Assembly (NCBI GenBank): GCA_902571975.1
Contig: CACGED010000007.1
Span: forward strand, 1 to 53,190
Length of the DNA stretch: 53,190 nt
Reading direction: 5' to 3'
Source of the DNA: an uncultured Pelagibacteraceae bacterium
GTDB lineage: Bacteria > Pseudomonadota > Alphaproteobacteria > Pelagibacterales > Pelagibacteraceae
Part shown: positions 35,446-43,485 of the stretch, in pieces
How positions within the stretch are numbered: position 1 is the stretch's first letter
Layout: each line of letters begins with the position of its first letter
Position numbers and translations under genes: made by a program
The notes under the pieces: model-generated
What the model was told of the DNA's origin: nothing
The model's input: only the letters and a program-made list of their open reading frames with translations
Database searches by the model: none

Positions 35446-36438
35446 ATGAAAATTTTAGTTGCAGGAGCCGGTGGTTTCATTGGAGGCCATTTAGTAAAAA
35501 ATTTATACGAAGAGGGGCATGAATTAATTTGTGCTGATTTAAAACCTCTTGAATATTGGTTTTATTTATCTGATAAAACAAAGAATTTTTCCCTAGACTT
35601 AAAAGAATACGAGAATTGTTTGAAAGTGACAGATGGTGTTGATTATATTTATAATATGGCTTGCAACATGGGTGGTATGGGTTTTATAGAAAATAATAAA
35701 GCTGAGTGCATGCTTTCAGTTCTTATTAATACAAATTTATTGAGATCATGTCTAAAAAATTCCATTAAAAGGTATTTTTTTTCATCAAGTGCGTGTGTTT
35801 ATAACGCCTCTAAACAAAAAGAAACTTTTGTCAGCGGTTTAAAAGAAACAGATGCATATCCAGCAGACCCAGAAGATGGTTATGGATGGGAAAAGCTTTT
35901 TAGTGAGAGAATGTGTCGACATTTTAATGAGGATTTTGGCCTTGAAACAAGAGTAATAAGATATCACAATGTATATGGACCCGAAGGAACTTATGACGGC
36001 GGTAGAGAAAAAGCTCCAGCTGCATTATGTCGAAAAATAGCTAATGCCAAATTACAAAATTTAAAAGGAATAGATGTTTGGGGTGATGGAGAGCAGACAA
36101 GAAGTTTTATGTACATTAATGACTGCATAAAAGGGACAAAAATGATTTTTAATTCTGATTCAACTGAAGTTTACAATCTAGGCAGCGATGAGCAAGTTTC
36201 AATTAATCAAATGATAGATATGATTGAAAAAATTGCAAATTATAAAGTAAATAAAAATTATCAGCTTGATAAACCAAAAGGCGTTAGAGGAAGATCAAGT
36301 GATAATCAGAAAATTAATAATGATTTTAGTTGGAAACCAAATACAAAATTATTCGATGGATTAGAAATTACTTACAGATGGATTTATAATCAAATAACCT
36401 CAGGTGAAAATACAAAAAAATTTACCAGAGGGTATTAA
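35446..36438 (+). CDS. GDP-mannose 3,5-epimerase-like SDR
   Basis: 330 aa. The NAD site ILVAGAGGFIGGHLVKNL is at residues 3-20. NMGGMGFI, FFSSSACVYNASKQKE, DGYGWEKLFSERMCRHFNED (YxxxK variant with Tyr-Gly-Trp-Glu-Lys) and RYHNVYGPEGTYDGGREKAP match plant and bacterial GDP-mannose 3,5-epimerases, which form GDP-L-galactose and GDP-L-gulose. WGDGEQTRSFMYINDC is also shared. GDP-mannose synthesis genes are not in this window. The codons look less A-rich than those of flanking genes. Confidence 0.78.
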   Translation: MKILVAGAGGFIGGHLVKNLYEEGHELICADLKPLEYWFYLSDKTKNFSLDLKEYENCLKVTDGVDYIYNMACNMGGMGFIENNKAECMLSVLINTNLLRSCLKNSIKRYFFSSSACVYNASKQKETFVSGLKETDAYPADPEDGYGWEKLFSERMCRHFNEDFGLETRVIRYHNVYGPEGTYDGGREKAPAALCRKIANAKLQNLKGIDVWGDGEQTRSFMYINDCIKGTKMIFNSDSTEVYNLGSDEQVSINQMIDMIEKIANYKVNKNYQLDKPKGVRGRSSDNQKINNDFSWKPNTKLFDGLEITYRWIYNQITSGENTKKFTRGY

Positions 36439-36457
36439 AAATTAACTGCAGTAATAA

Positions 36458-37717
36458 ATGTTAGATATAAAAAAAATAATTTTAATATCTTTTCCTTCTT
36501 TATTAATATCTTTAATTCCGTTATTTCTTATTAGTGGACCTTTTCTAAGCGATCTTAGTGTTGTTTTGGTAAGTTTTTTTTTTTTAATTAATATCTATTT
36601 AAATAAAAATTTAGATGTATTTAATAATATTTTTTTTAAAATTTTTCTTATTTTCTTTCTTTATCTAGTCATAAATAGTCTTATAAAATACTATGACATT
36701 AATAATTTGAGGTCATCAGTTAGTTATATTCGATTTGGAATTTTTACATTAGCAGTTATCTATTTTCTTGATAAAAAACCTGTATTAATTAAGTGGTTAT
36801 TTTTAGTTTTAACTTTTTCCTTTGTGCTCCTAACAGTTGATGGATTTATTCAATATTTTTTGAAACATAATTTAATTGGTAAACCAGTAGATTTAGAAAG
36901 CTATAGAATAATGTTTCTTTTTAATGATGAGTATATACTGGGGAGTTTTTTAAGTAGAATGTATCCAATTTTCTTAGGCATAACTTTTTTTTTATATAAA
37001 GATAAAAAATATTTTATAATATTAATTTCATTATTATTCATATTAATAGAAATACTTATTTTCCTCAGTGGTGAGAGAGTCGCTTTTTTTTTTAATACTC
37101 TTGCAGGTGTATTTACAATTTTAATGATTAGAAATTTTAAAAAATTAAGAATTTTGACTTTAGCTTTGTCGTTTATTGCAATAATTTTTATATCATTTCA
37201 TGATAACTCAGCAAAAAAAAGAATTTGGGACCAAACAATTAATCAGTTTGGTTTCAAATCCTCAAAACTGCATATATTTTCTTCTACACATGAAAGTCAT
37301 TATGATTCTGCATATAAAATGTTTTTAGATAATAAATTATTAGGTATAGGAATAAGGAATTTTAGAAATTTTTGTAATGAAGAAAGATATAAGGTAGGTC
37401 AAAATTCTTGTTCAACCCATCCCCATAACACCTATGTTCAGCTATTATCTGAGACAGGTATCGTAGGTCTATCTTTTGCACTAGTTATATTCATATATTA
37501 TATTTTCAAAATGTTTAATCATTTTAAAGGTGCTTTATTTAAAAAAAAATATTTATTTAACGATTATGAAATTTGTATGCTTGCGGCAATACTAATAACA
37601 ATTTGGCCTTTTGCTCCTAGTGGTAATTTTTTTAACAACTGGTTATCAATTATTTATTACTTTCCTGTTGGTTTTTTATTATGGAGTTTAAAAAATAAAT
37701 TTTCAAAATCTTCTTGA
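36458..37717 (+). CDS. O-antigen ligase/polymerase family membrane protein (second copy)
   Basis: 419 aa with about 10-12 hydrophobic segments. LSGERVAFFFNTLAG and STHPHNTYVQLLSETGIVGL are the conserved Arg and HPHNxxxQ...E..GxxG blocks of WaaL/Wzy-family proteins. The HPHN motif resembles WaaL ligases more than the copy encoded at 24496-25770 does, so this one may ligate and the other polymerise. The stop region overlaps the convergent gene by 15 bp. Confidence 0.8.
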   Translation: MLDIKKIILISFPSLLISLIPLFLISGPFLSDLSVVLVSFFFLINIYLNKNLDVFNNIFFKIFLIFFLYLVINSLIKYYDINNLRSSVSYIRFGIFTLAVIYFLDKKPVLIKWLFLVLTFSFVLLTVDGFIQYFLKHNLIGKPVDLESYRIMFLFNDEYILGSFLSRMYPIFLGITFFLYKDKKYFIILISLLFILIEILIFLSGERVAFFFNTLAGVFTILMIRNFKKLRILTLALSFIAIIFISFHDNSAKKRIWDQTINQFGFKSSKLHIFSSTHESHYDSAYKMFLDNKLLGIGIRNFRNFCNEERYKVGQNSCSTHPHNTYVQLLSETGIVGLSFALVIFIYYIFKMFNHFKGALFKKKYLFNDYEICMLAAILITIWPFAPSGNFFNNWLSIIYYFPVGFLLWSLKNKFSKSS

Positions 37718-39358
37718 TATAATCTTGTATGTCCCTTTTTTGACTAAAAATAGATTTTCATTCAAAATATGCGAACAAGGTGATGGTGAATAAAAACACA
37801 ATTCCCCAGAAGCTGGTATATAATAAAATTCTTCATCAGAATTATTAAAATATATTTTTTTATAACTTATTATTTGATTTTGATCATTGCTAAAAATATT
37901 AATCCAAGGTTTATAATTTTCTGAACTAATTTTATCAAATGTTCTATTAAAACCCTTATAGCTTATCAAAACTACACTAAGCACCAATGTCATTTTTAAA
38001 ATTTTTTCATATCTATTACTATTAAATCCTTTTAAAAAAAGTGTAAAACAAAGTATAATTGTAGCAATTAGAAAGCCTGAGCCAAACCTATAAACAGGAA
38101 ATTTCAAAAACCAAAATAAACAAAAAAATAAATTTATAAATATTAAAATTTTAAATTTATTTCCATAATATATCTCTATCTCTTTTTCGTTAATAAATTT
38201 AATTAATAAAATAAAAATTATTAAAATTATTAAAATTTTTTTTAATATGAAAATGAAGTGATGATTTAGCCAAGTTTGTAGCCAATTGAATTCTTTAATA
38301 TAATAATCCATCTGAAGTTTTTGGCCAGAGTCTGGATACCCTTTGGCCCAACTTTCTGAAATCAGATCTATATTTGCGTTGTATGCCCAAGGTATTTTAT
38401 TTATACATGTAAATTCAATTGGATACATAAAGCAACCAGAGATTAAAAAACTCTTAAATAACCACAGAGACAATATGAAGTATAAGAAAATTTTAAAATT
38501 TTCATAAAACTTTACATATTTAAATGCACTAATTGAAATAAGCAAAATTAAAAAAATTATTATTGAATATGTTATTTTTATCATAAACAAAAAAAGTGAT
38601 ATTAATAAAATAATATTGATTGTATTTGCTTTATTATTGGCTTTACCTAAATATAGAGCAACAATCTGTGTAATTAAAATAAAGTAAAGCATATGTGCAT
38701 TTTCATCATTTCCGAATTCACTGAACCTATTCATATCGACAACAATTGATATTGCAAAAAATAAAGATAAAATTTTTATTTCATTTATAGAATTTTTATT
38801 AATAGATAACTTAAATAAATAAACTAAGGCAGATGCATAAAGTATTAAATTTGGAAAAAAAATAACTTTATCTTTAAATATTGAATTATAAAAAATTGCG
38901 GATAGATATTGGAAAAAAGAAACTAATCCAAACCTCTCATGTAAATTATTAAGGCCTAGTATTATTTTATTTTCGTTCAGATTACTTATAAAAGGCAAAT
39001 GATAGAGTGCTGCATCAGGTCTATTAATATTTTCATACACTCCAGTAATAAATGCAATAAATGAAATAATTAATATTAAACTTAATCCTTTTTTAAGGTA
39101 TTTTAAATTTCTTATTACTAGAAATGTGCCTACTAAAAAAACCAAATTATTTACATAAATATTTAAAGGTAAAAAAAAATTTATTATTAGGGATAATGAT
39201 CCTAAAAAAAAACAACCACTTATAATATTTAAACTAATACATGATATTTTAATGTTAAAAAAATCTGAAAAAGATTTTCCATAACTTATAATTATTGTTG
39301 ATGTAGTAAAAATAAAAATGTAAAAAATAATAATGTCAAATAAAACAATCAAATGCAA
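37703..39358 (-). CDS. Large membrane protein, GT-C-like (LIC_10190-like)
   Basis: About 550 aa with ~12 hydrophobic segments and a short C-terminal soluble tail. The loop NRPDAALYHLPFISNLNENK resembles that of the protein encoded at 19335-21173. FGNDENAHMLYFILI follows. There is no ATG near the start. TTG 39358 overlaps the divergent GT2 ATG by 6 bp, while TTG 39352 lies immediately before it, so the exact start is open. The function is inferred from membrane topology and context. Confidence 0.6.
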   Translation of the reverse strand: MHLIVLFDIIIFYIFIFTTSTIIISYGKSFSDFFNIKISCISLNIISGCFFLGSLSLIINFFLPLNIYVNNLVFLVGTFLVIRNLKYLKKGLSLILIISFIAFITGVYENINRPDAALYHLPFISNLNENKIILGLNNLHERFGLVSFFQYLSAIFYNSIFKDKVIFFPNLILYASALVYLFKLSINKNSINEIKILSLFFAISIVVDMNRFSEFGNDENAHMLYFILITQIVALYLGKANNKANTINIILLISLFLFMIKITYSIIIFLILLISISAFKYVKFYENFKIFLYFILSLWLFKSFLISGCFMYPIEFTCINKIPWAYNANIDLISESWAKGYPDSGQKLQMDYYIKEFNWLQTWLNHHFIFILKKILIILIIFILLIKFINEKEIEIYYGNKFKILIFINLFFCLFWFLKFPVYRFGSGFLIATIILCFTLFLKGFNSNRYEKILKMTLVLSVVLISYKGFNRTFDKISSENYKPWINIFSNDQNQIISYKKIYFNNSDEEFYYIPASGELCFYSPSPCSHILNENLFLVKKGTYKIISRRF

Positions 39359-40066
39359 AATAAATTTAAGATTTCAGTACTAATACCTTGTTATAACGAG
39401 GAAAATACTATTAGCCAAGTTATATTAAAAGTAGAAACAGCTATAAAAAAACTAGAACTTGAGTATGAGATAATCGTAATAGATGATAACTCAAATGATA
39501 AATCATTAGAAATAGTTTCAGAATTTCATAATCAAAATCGAATAAAATTACTCTCTCATCAAAAAAATTTTGGTAAAGGAGCTGCAATTAACACTGGTTT
39601 AAAACATGTATCAGGTGAAATTGTAATAATTCAAGATGCTGATTTAGAGTATGACCCAGAAGATTATAAAAAATTGTTATTACCATTTCGTGAGACAGAC
39701 GCCGATGTTGTTTATGGCTCAAGATTTTTAGGTGGTGGAAAGTATGTTAGAATTCACTTCTTTTGGCATTTTTTAGCAAACAAAATTCTTACTTTTTTGT
39801 GTAACTTAATGACAAATTTAAATTTAACAGATATGGAAACTGGCTATAAATTATTTAGAACAATTTATTTAAATGACATAAATATAAAAGAGAAAAGTTT
39901 TGGATTTGAACCTGAAATTACAATTAAATTGTCCAAAAAAAAATTAAAATTTTTTGAGGTTCCTGTTACTTATAACGGCAGAAGTTACAGTGAAGGTAAA
40001 AAAATAGGTCTCAAGGATGCATTTATTGCAGTTTATTGTATTTTTAAGTACTCATTTAAAAATTAA
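39353..40066 (+). CDS. Polyprenyl-phosphate hexosyltransferase (DPM1-like GT2)
   Basis: 237 aa GT2. KISVLIPCYNEENTISQVIL, YEIIVIDDNSNDKS, NFGKGAAINTGLKHVSGEIV and IIQDADLEYDPEDY (DxD) are typical of dolichyl/undecaprenyl-phosphate mannose or glucose synthases. VVYGSRFLGGG and FGFEPEITIKLSKK follow. It has no C-terminal membrane helices, as in bacterial DPM1-type enzymes. It would provide a lipid-phosphate hexose donor for the GT-C-like proteins encoded nearby. The 5S rRNA promoter begins just after its stop. Confidence 0.85.
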   Translation: MQNKFKISVLIPCYNEENTISQVILKVETAIKKLELEYEIIVIDDNSNDKSLEIVSEFHNQNRIKLLSHQKNFGKGAAINTGLKHVSGEIVIIQDADLEYDPEDYKKLLLPFRETDADVVYGSRFLGGGKYVRIHFFWHFLANKILTFLCNLMTNLNLTDMETGYKLFRTIYLNDINIKEKSFGFEPEITIKLSKKKLKFFEVPVTYNGRSYSEGKKIGLKDAFIAVYCIFKYSFKN

Positions 40067-40072
40067 AAGATA

Positions 40073-40101
40073 TTTACAACAATAATTTTTTTGATTATAA
40101 G
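40073..40101 (+). promoter_or_regulatory. Promoter candidate of 5S rRNA
   Basis: A TTTACA box (40073-40078) and a TATAAG box (40096-40101) are separated by exactly 17 bp, close to the sigma70 consensus. The predicted start, seven bases after the -10 box, falls on 40108, the first base of the 5S acceptor-like stem. This would let 5S be transcribed without 16S-23S. Confidence 0.6.
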
Positions 40102-40107
40102 CCTGAT

Positions 40108-40223
40108 GCCTGGTAATTATTGCGAAAGGGAAATACCCGATCCCATACCGAACTCGGAAGTCAAGCCTTTCAGCGCCGATGGTACTTTGTCTTAAGACAT
40201 GGAAGAGTAGGTCATTGCCAGGC
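40108..40223 (+). rRNA. rrf: 5S ribosomal RNA, separated from 16S and 23S
   Basis: The conserved core reads CCCGATCCCATACCGAACTC followed by GGAAGTCAAGCCTTTCAGCG, and then GGAAGAGTAGGTCATTGCC, as in alphaproteobacterial 5S. Terminal helix: GCCTGG (40108-40113) pairs with CCAGGC (40218-40223). Length is about 116 nt. No 16S or 23S or flanking rRNA-operon tRNAs are within the window. In SAR11 5S is known to be separated from 16S-23S by a hypervariable region, which fits. The ends are set from the helix and may be off by a base or two. Confidence 0.95.
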
Positions 40224-40233
40224 TAAAATCCCT

Positions 40234-41133
40234 ATGAATAAAATAATTGTTATTACTGGCGGTGCAGGATTTGTTGGCTCTAATTTAATAGAACATTTAA
40301 TCAATAAAACAAAATTTTATATTATTAGTTTAGACAATTATTCCAGCGGCTCAAAAAAAAATCATATTAAATCAAAAAGAATTTTATACATTAAAGGAGA
40401 TACAAGTGACATATTTAAGATACTTTCAAAATATAAAAAAAAAATAATAGCAATTTTTCACTTTGGAGAATTCGCAAGAATATTTCAGAGTTTTAAAAAT
40501 TTTAATGAATGCTTTCACTCAAACTCCATTGGAACTAAAGAGGTATTCAAATTTTGTCTGGATAACAAAATAAAATTAATTTACTCAGCAACATCAGCAA
40601 GTTTAGGAAATAATGGTAAAGACAAAAACTTATCACCATATGCTTTTACAAAATCAAAAAATCTTGAACTTTTAGAAAATTTAAAGAATTGGTTTAACTT
40701 TAAATTTGAGATCATTTATTTTTATAATGTTTATGGCAAAAGACAAATATGTTCTGGAAGTATGGCAACGGTGATTGGAATTTTCGAAAAACAGTTCAAA
40801 AATAAAAAACCATTAACTATTGTTAAACCTGGAACTCAATCAAGAAGATTTACTCATATTTCTGATACAGTTGATATTTGCTATGAGGCCTGGAAGTCCA
40901 ATAAGTGTGCTCATTACAGTATTTCAAACAAAAAATCATATAAAATCTTGGAGGTTGCTAAAATGTTTAAGTCCAAAATAAAATTTTTACCTGAAAGGAA
41001 AGGTGAAAGATATGCATCAGCATTAACTGATTTGTCTTTTAATAATAAAGTTTTTAAAAGATATGGAAAAGTTAGCTTAAAAAAATATATAGAAAACTTC
41101 TCACAAAAACAAATAATTAAAGAAAAAATCTAA
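40234..41133 (+). CDS. NAD-dependent nucleotide-sugar epimerase (extended SDR) downstream of 5S
   Basis: 299 aa. KIIVITGGAGFVGSNLIEHL gives the NAD site. YSATSASLG, SPYAFTKSKN (YxxxK) and FYNVYGKRQICSGSMATVI follow, then PGTQSRRFTHISD, the UDP-sugar epimerase pattern. The ATG at 40234 is chosen because the frame upstream runs through the 5S rRNA. It starts only 10 bp after the 5S end, with no hairpin terminator between, so the 5S promoter probably also transcribes it. Substrate unknown. Confidence 0.85.
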   Translation: MNKIIVITGGAGFVGSNLIEHLINKTKFYIISLDNYSSGSKKNHIKSKRILYIKGDTSDIFKILSKYKKKIIAIFHFGEFARIFQSFKNFNECFHSNSIGTKEVFKFCLDNKIKLIYSATSASLGNNGKDKNLSPYAFTKSKNLELLENLKNWFNFKFEIIYFYNVYGKRQICSGSMATVIGIFEKQFKNKKPLTIVKPGTQSRRFTHISDTVDICYEAWKSNKCAHYSISNKKSYKILEVAKMFKSKIKFLPERKGERYASALTDLSFNNKVFKRYGKVSLKKYIENFSQKQIIKEKI

Positions 41134-41824
41134 TTAATTTTACTGAACTTAAAGTTCGGTACATGAACACCCTCGGGTTATAAATAATTCTGAATAACCA
41201 ACCTAAGTAAACCTTATCAATAAAATCATTTATTGGAGCCTGTTTTTTTGTCATAAAAGCTATTGCTGCTCCAGTACATATAATAATTGGTTTATAATTT
41301 GCATTGTCTCTTAAAAAAATACCAAGCTTCTCCTGTACTCCTCCACCTATATTTATAAATATATATTTGGGTTTTTTTTTTTTAATAATCTTAATTAATT
41401 TTTTATCAGAAATATTTTTTTTTTTATAAATTGGGGCTACATAACTGACGATATTATTTATATTATTTTTTTTTAAAAAATTACTATTTAAAATACTTTC
41501 TTCCTTGTTTGGGTTAATACACATTAAACAAATATTTTTGTATTTTAATTCTTTGATAAGATTTCTTAAAAATAAATACCCAGATAATTTTTTTACTTTA
41601 TATTGTTTGAATATTCTCAGTAAAACACAAAGAAGACCGCTGTCTAATATTGCAAAATCAGATTTTTTAAGTGAATTATAATAATCTTTATCATTCTTTA
41701 TATTTATCAGAGCTGATGCTGCAGGAGCAACTAAAATGCCTCCCTTTTGAATTTTCTGGAATAACTCTTTAAATTCTATGTTTAAGAAAGTTATTCCTTG
41801 AAATTGTACTTTTTTTCTAAGCAT
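41117..41824 (-). CDS. WecG/TagA/CpsF family glycosyltransferase (GT26)
   Basis: 235 aa. GILVAPAASALINIKND, SDFAILDSGLLCVLLR and KKLSGYLFLRNLIKEL are the N-terminal GT26 motifs. IFINIGGGVQEKLG, IICTGAAIAFMTKKQAP and DKVYLGWLFRIIYNPRVFM are the C-terminal ones. WecG and TagA add ManNAcA or ManNAc to lipid-linked GlcNAc, consistent with wecB and a WecA-like enzyme in this island. It is the last surface-glycan gene before the core genome and overlaps the convergent epimerase by 17 bp. Confidence 0.85.
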   Translation of the reverse strand: MLRKKVQFQGITFLNIEFKELFQKIQKGGILVAPAASALINIKNDKDYYNSLKKSDFAILDSGLLCVLLRIFKQYKVKKLSGYLFLRNLIKELKYKNICLMCINPNKEESILNSNFLKKNNINNIVSYVAPIYKKKNISDKKLIKIIKKKKPKYIFINIGGGVQEKLGIFLRDNANYKPIIICTGAAIAFMTKKQAPINDFIDKVYLGWLFRIIYNPRVFMYRTLSSVKLIRFFL

Positions 41825-41836
41825 AAATAATTTAAT

Positions 41837-41865
41837 TTGTTATCTGAAAAAATACATTATATATA
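41837..41865 (+). promoter_or_regulatory. Promoter candidate upstream of rpmJ
   Basis: TTGTTA (41837-41842) and TATATA (41860-41865) have a 17-bp spacer in the 106-bp gap between the WecG-like gene and rpmJ. The gap is so AT-rich that chance boxes are likely. A second TATAAT (41924-41929) lies right against the rpmJ ATG and is probably not a -10 box. Nothing else is evident in this gap. Confidence 0.35.
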
Positions 41866-41930
41866 GCCTCTTAATATTCATAAACAATAATTGAATATTA
41901 AATTAAATTAACCTATTAAAAGTTATAATT

Positions 41931-42056
41931 ATGAAAATTGCTAGTTCATTAAAATCTTTAAAAAAAAGAGACTTAAACTCAAAACTTGTTAAGAGGAGAG
42001 GAAGAGTTTACATAATTAATAAGAAAAACCCAAAATTTAAAGCTAGACAAAAATGA
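41931..42056 (+). CDS. rpmJ: 50S ribosomal protein L36 (Cys-free form)
   Basis: 41 aa translated directly from the sequence: it begins [20 protein letters not shown] and continues [20 protein letters not shown]. This matches alphaproteobacterial L36, which ends in NKKNPRFKARQG. The zinc-binding Cys/His residues of the C+ form are absent. It is too short for standard ORF cut-offs. It marks the start of core genome and is followed 27 bp later by pntAA. Confidence 0.93.
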   Translation: MKIASSLKSLKKRDLNSKLVKRRGRVYIINKKNPKFKARQK

Positions 42057-42083
42057 TAATTAGATCCGAAATAAATTAAAAAA

Positions 42084-43172
42084 ATGATTGTAGGGTCTTT
42101 GTCTGAAAATAAAAAAATTGAAAATAGAGTAGCTATGACTCCAGATGTGGTTAAAAAATACATCTCTCTTGGATTGAAAGTTAATCTAACCAAAGACTAT
42201 GCACTCCATTTGGGAATTAAGGATAAGGATTATGAGTTAGAAGGAGCAAAAATTTTTTCAAGCAATCACGAAGTTATCTCAAATTCAAACGCTATTTTAC
42301 AAATCAATATACCTGATGAAGAAAATTTAAATAGCCTCGGAGAGGAACAGATATTAATTGGAGTCCTTGATCCATTCTTAAATGAGAAAAAGTTAAAAAA
42401 AATAACACAAAAAAAAGTAAAATGTTTTTCATTAGAACTTTTACCAAGAATTACAAGAGCTCAGTCAATGGATATATTATCATCCCAAGCTAATTTAGCT
42501 GGATATAAAGCCGTTATCGAGTCATTCGCTTTTTTTCAAAAAGCAATACCGATGATGATGACCGCAGCTGGAACTATTTCAGCAGCTAAAGTTTTAGTTG
42601 TTGGAGCGGGTGTTGCTGGATTACAAGCAATTGCAACAGCAAAGAGAATGGGTGCAATAGTTTTTGCGACAGATGTTAGATTAGCGTCTAAGGAACAGGT
42701 TGAAAGTTTAGGAGGAAAATTTTTAGTTGTAGAAGGAGCAGAAAACTTAGAAACAGAAGGTGGGTATGCCAAAGAAACAACACAAGAATTTAAAAAAAAA
42801 CAAGAGGAATTGTTGACAGAAACTCTAAAAAAAATTGATATCGTAATATGTACTGCATTAATTCCAGGTAAAAAAGCACCGGTTATTTTAAAAAAAGATA
42901 TGATTGAAGTTATGCAAAGTGGTTCAGTAATATATGACTTAGCAGCCTCACAGGGCGGTAACTCTGAGTTAACTAAAGTTAATGAGATTATAAATATTAA
43001 TGGTGTTAAGATTATGGGTGAGTCAAATATTTTAAATAAGCTACCAGTTTCTGCATCAAATCTTTATGCAAAGAATATGTACAATTTTATAAACAATTTA
43101 TATGATAAAGAACAAAAAAATTTTAAAATTAATCTTGAAGACGAAATAATTGAAAAAACAATGGTAAAATAA
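42084..43172 (+). CDS. pntAA: NAD(P) transhydrogenase subunit alpha part 1
   Basis: Soluble NAD(H)-binding domain I of proton-translocating transhydrogenase. ENRVAMTPDVVKKYISLG, LLPRITRAQSMDILSSQANL, VLVVGAGVAGLQAIATAKRM and GYAKE correspond to the domain I signatures. 362 aa is the normal size when the alpha subunit is split. The enzyme uses the proton gradient to make NADPH from NADH. It is followed without a gap by pntAB and then by pntB, the order in alphaproteobacteria. Confidence 0.95.
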   Translation: MIVGSLSENKKIENRVAMTPDVVKKYISLGLKVNLTKDYALHLGIKDKDYELEGAKIFSSNHEVISNSNAILQINIPDEENLNSLGEEQILIGVLDPFLNEKKLKKITQKKVKCFSLELLPRITRAQSMDILSSQANLAGYKAVIESFAFFQKAIPMMMTAAGTISAAKVLVVGAGVAGLQAIATAKRMGAIVFATDVRLASKEQVESLGGKFLVVEGAENLETEGGYAKETTQEFKKKQEELLTETLKKIDIVICTALIPGKKAPVILKKDMIEVMQSGSVIYDLAASQGGNSELTKVNEIININGVKIMGESNILNKLPVSASNLYAKNMYNFINNLYDKEQKNFKINLEDEIIEKTMVK

Positions 43173-43474
43173 TGGAAATAGATCCTTTTATTTTTAGATT
43201 AAGTATATTTATTTTATCAATATTTATTGGTTATTATGTTGTATGGAGTGTAACTCCATCATTACACACTCCTTTGATGTCAGTGACCAATGCAATTTCC
43301 TCAGTAATAATTGTTGGAGCTATAATAGCTGCTCTAGCCGAAACATCTGAGAGTATTTTTGAAATATCAAATATTTTTGGATTTTTAGCTATAATTCTGG
43401 CAGCAATTAATATTTTTGGTGGCTTTCTAGTTACTCAAAGAATGTTGCAAATGTATAAAAAGAAAAAAAAATAA
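43172..43474 (+). CDS. pntAB: NAD(P) transhydrogenase subunit alpha part 2
   Basis: 100 aa membrane piece of the alpha subunit with about three hydrophobic helices (residues ~5-25, 40-60, 70-92), ending GFLVTQRMLQMYKKK, which is typical. ATG overlaps the pntAA stop by one base. The stop is the first of five in-frame TAA codons (43472-43486) that form a small triplet repeat up to the pntB ATG. Confidence 0.92.
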   Translation: MEIDPFIFRLSIFILSIFIGYYVVWSVTPSLHTPLMSVTNAISSVIIVGAIIAALAETSESIFEISNIFGFLAIILAAINIFGGFLVTQRMLQMYKKKKK

Positions 43475-43485
43475 TAATAATAATA
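43471..43485 (+). repeat. Triplet repeat (ATA)5 between pntAB and pntB
   Basis: The intergenic spacer is a simple triplet repeat that supplies a series of in-frame TAA stops and then merges into the pntB ATG. No Shine-Dalgarno sequence is present. Confidence 0.8.

Noticed and set aside
40120..40233. In-frame extension of the epimerase into the 5S rRNA gene
   Set aside because: The extension is translation of the 5S sequence. The conserved Rossmann start begins at ATG 40234.
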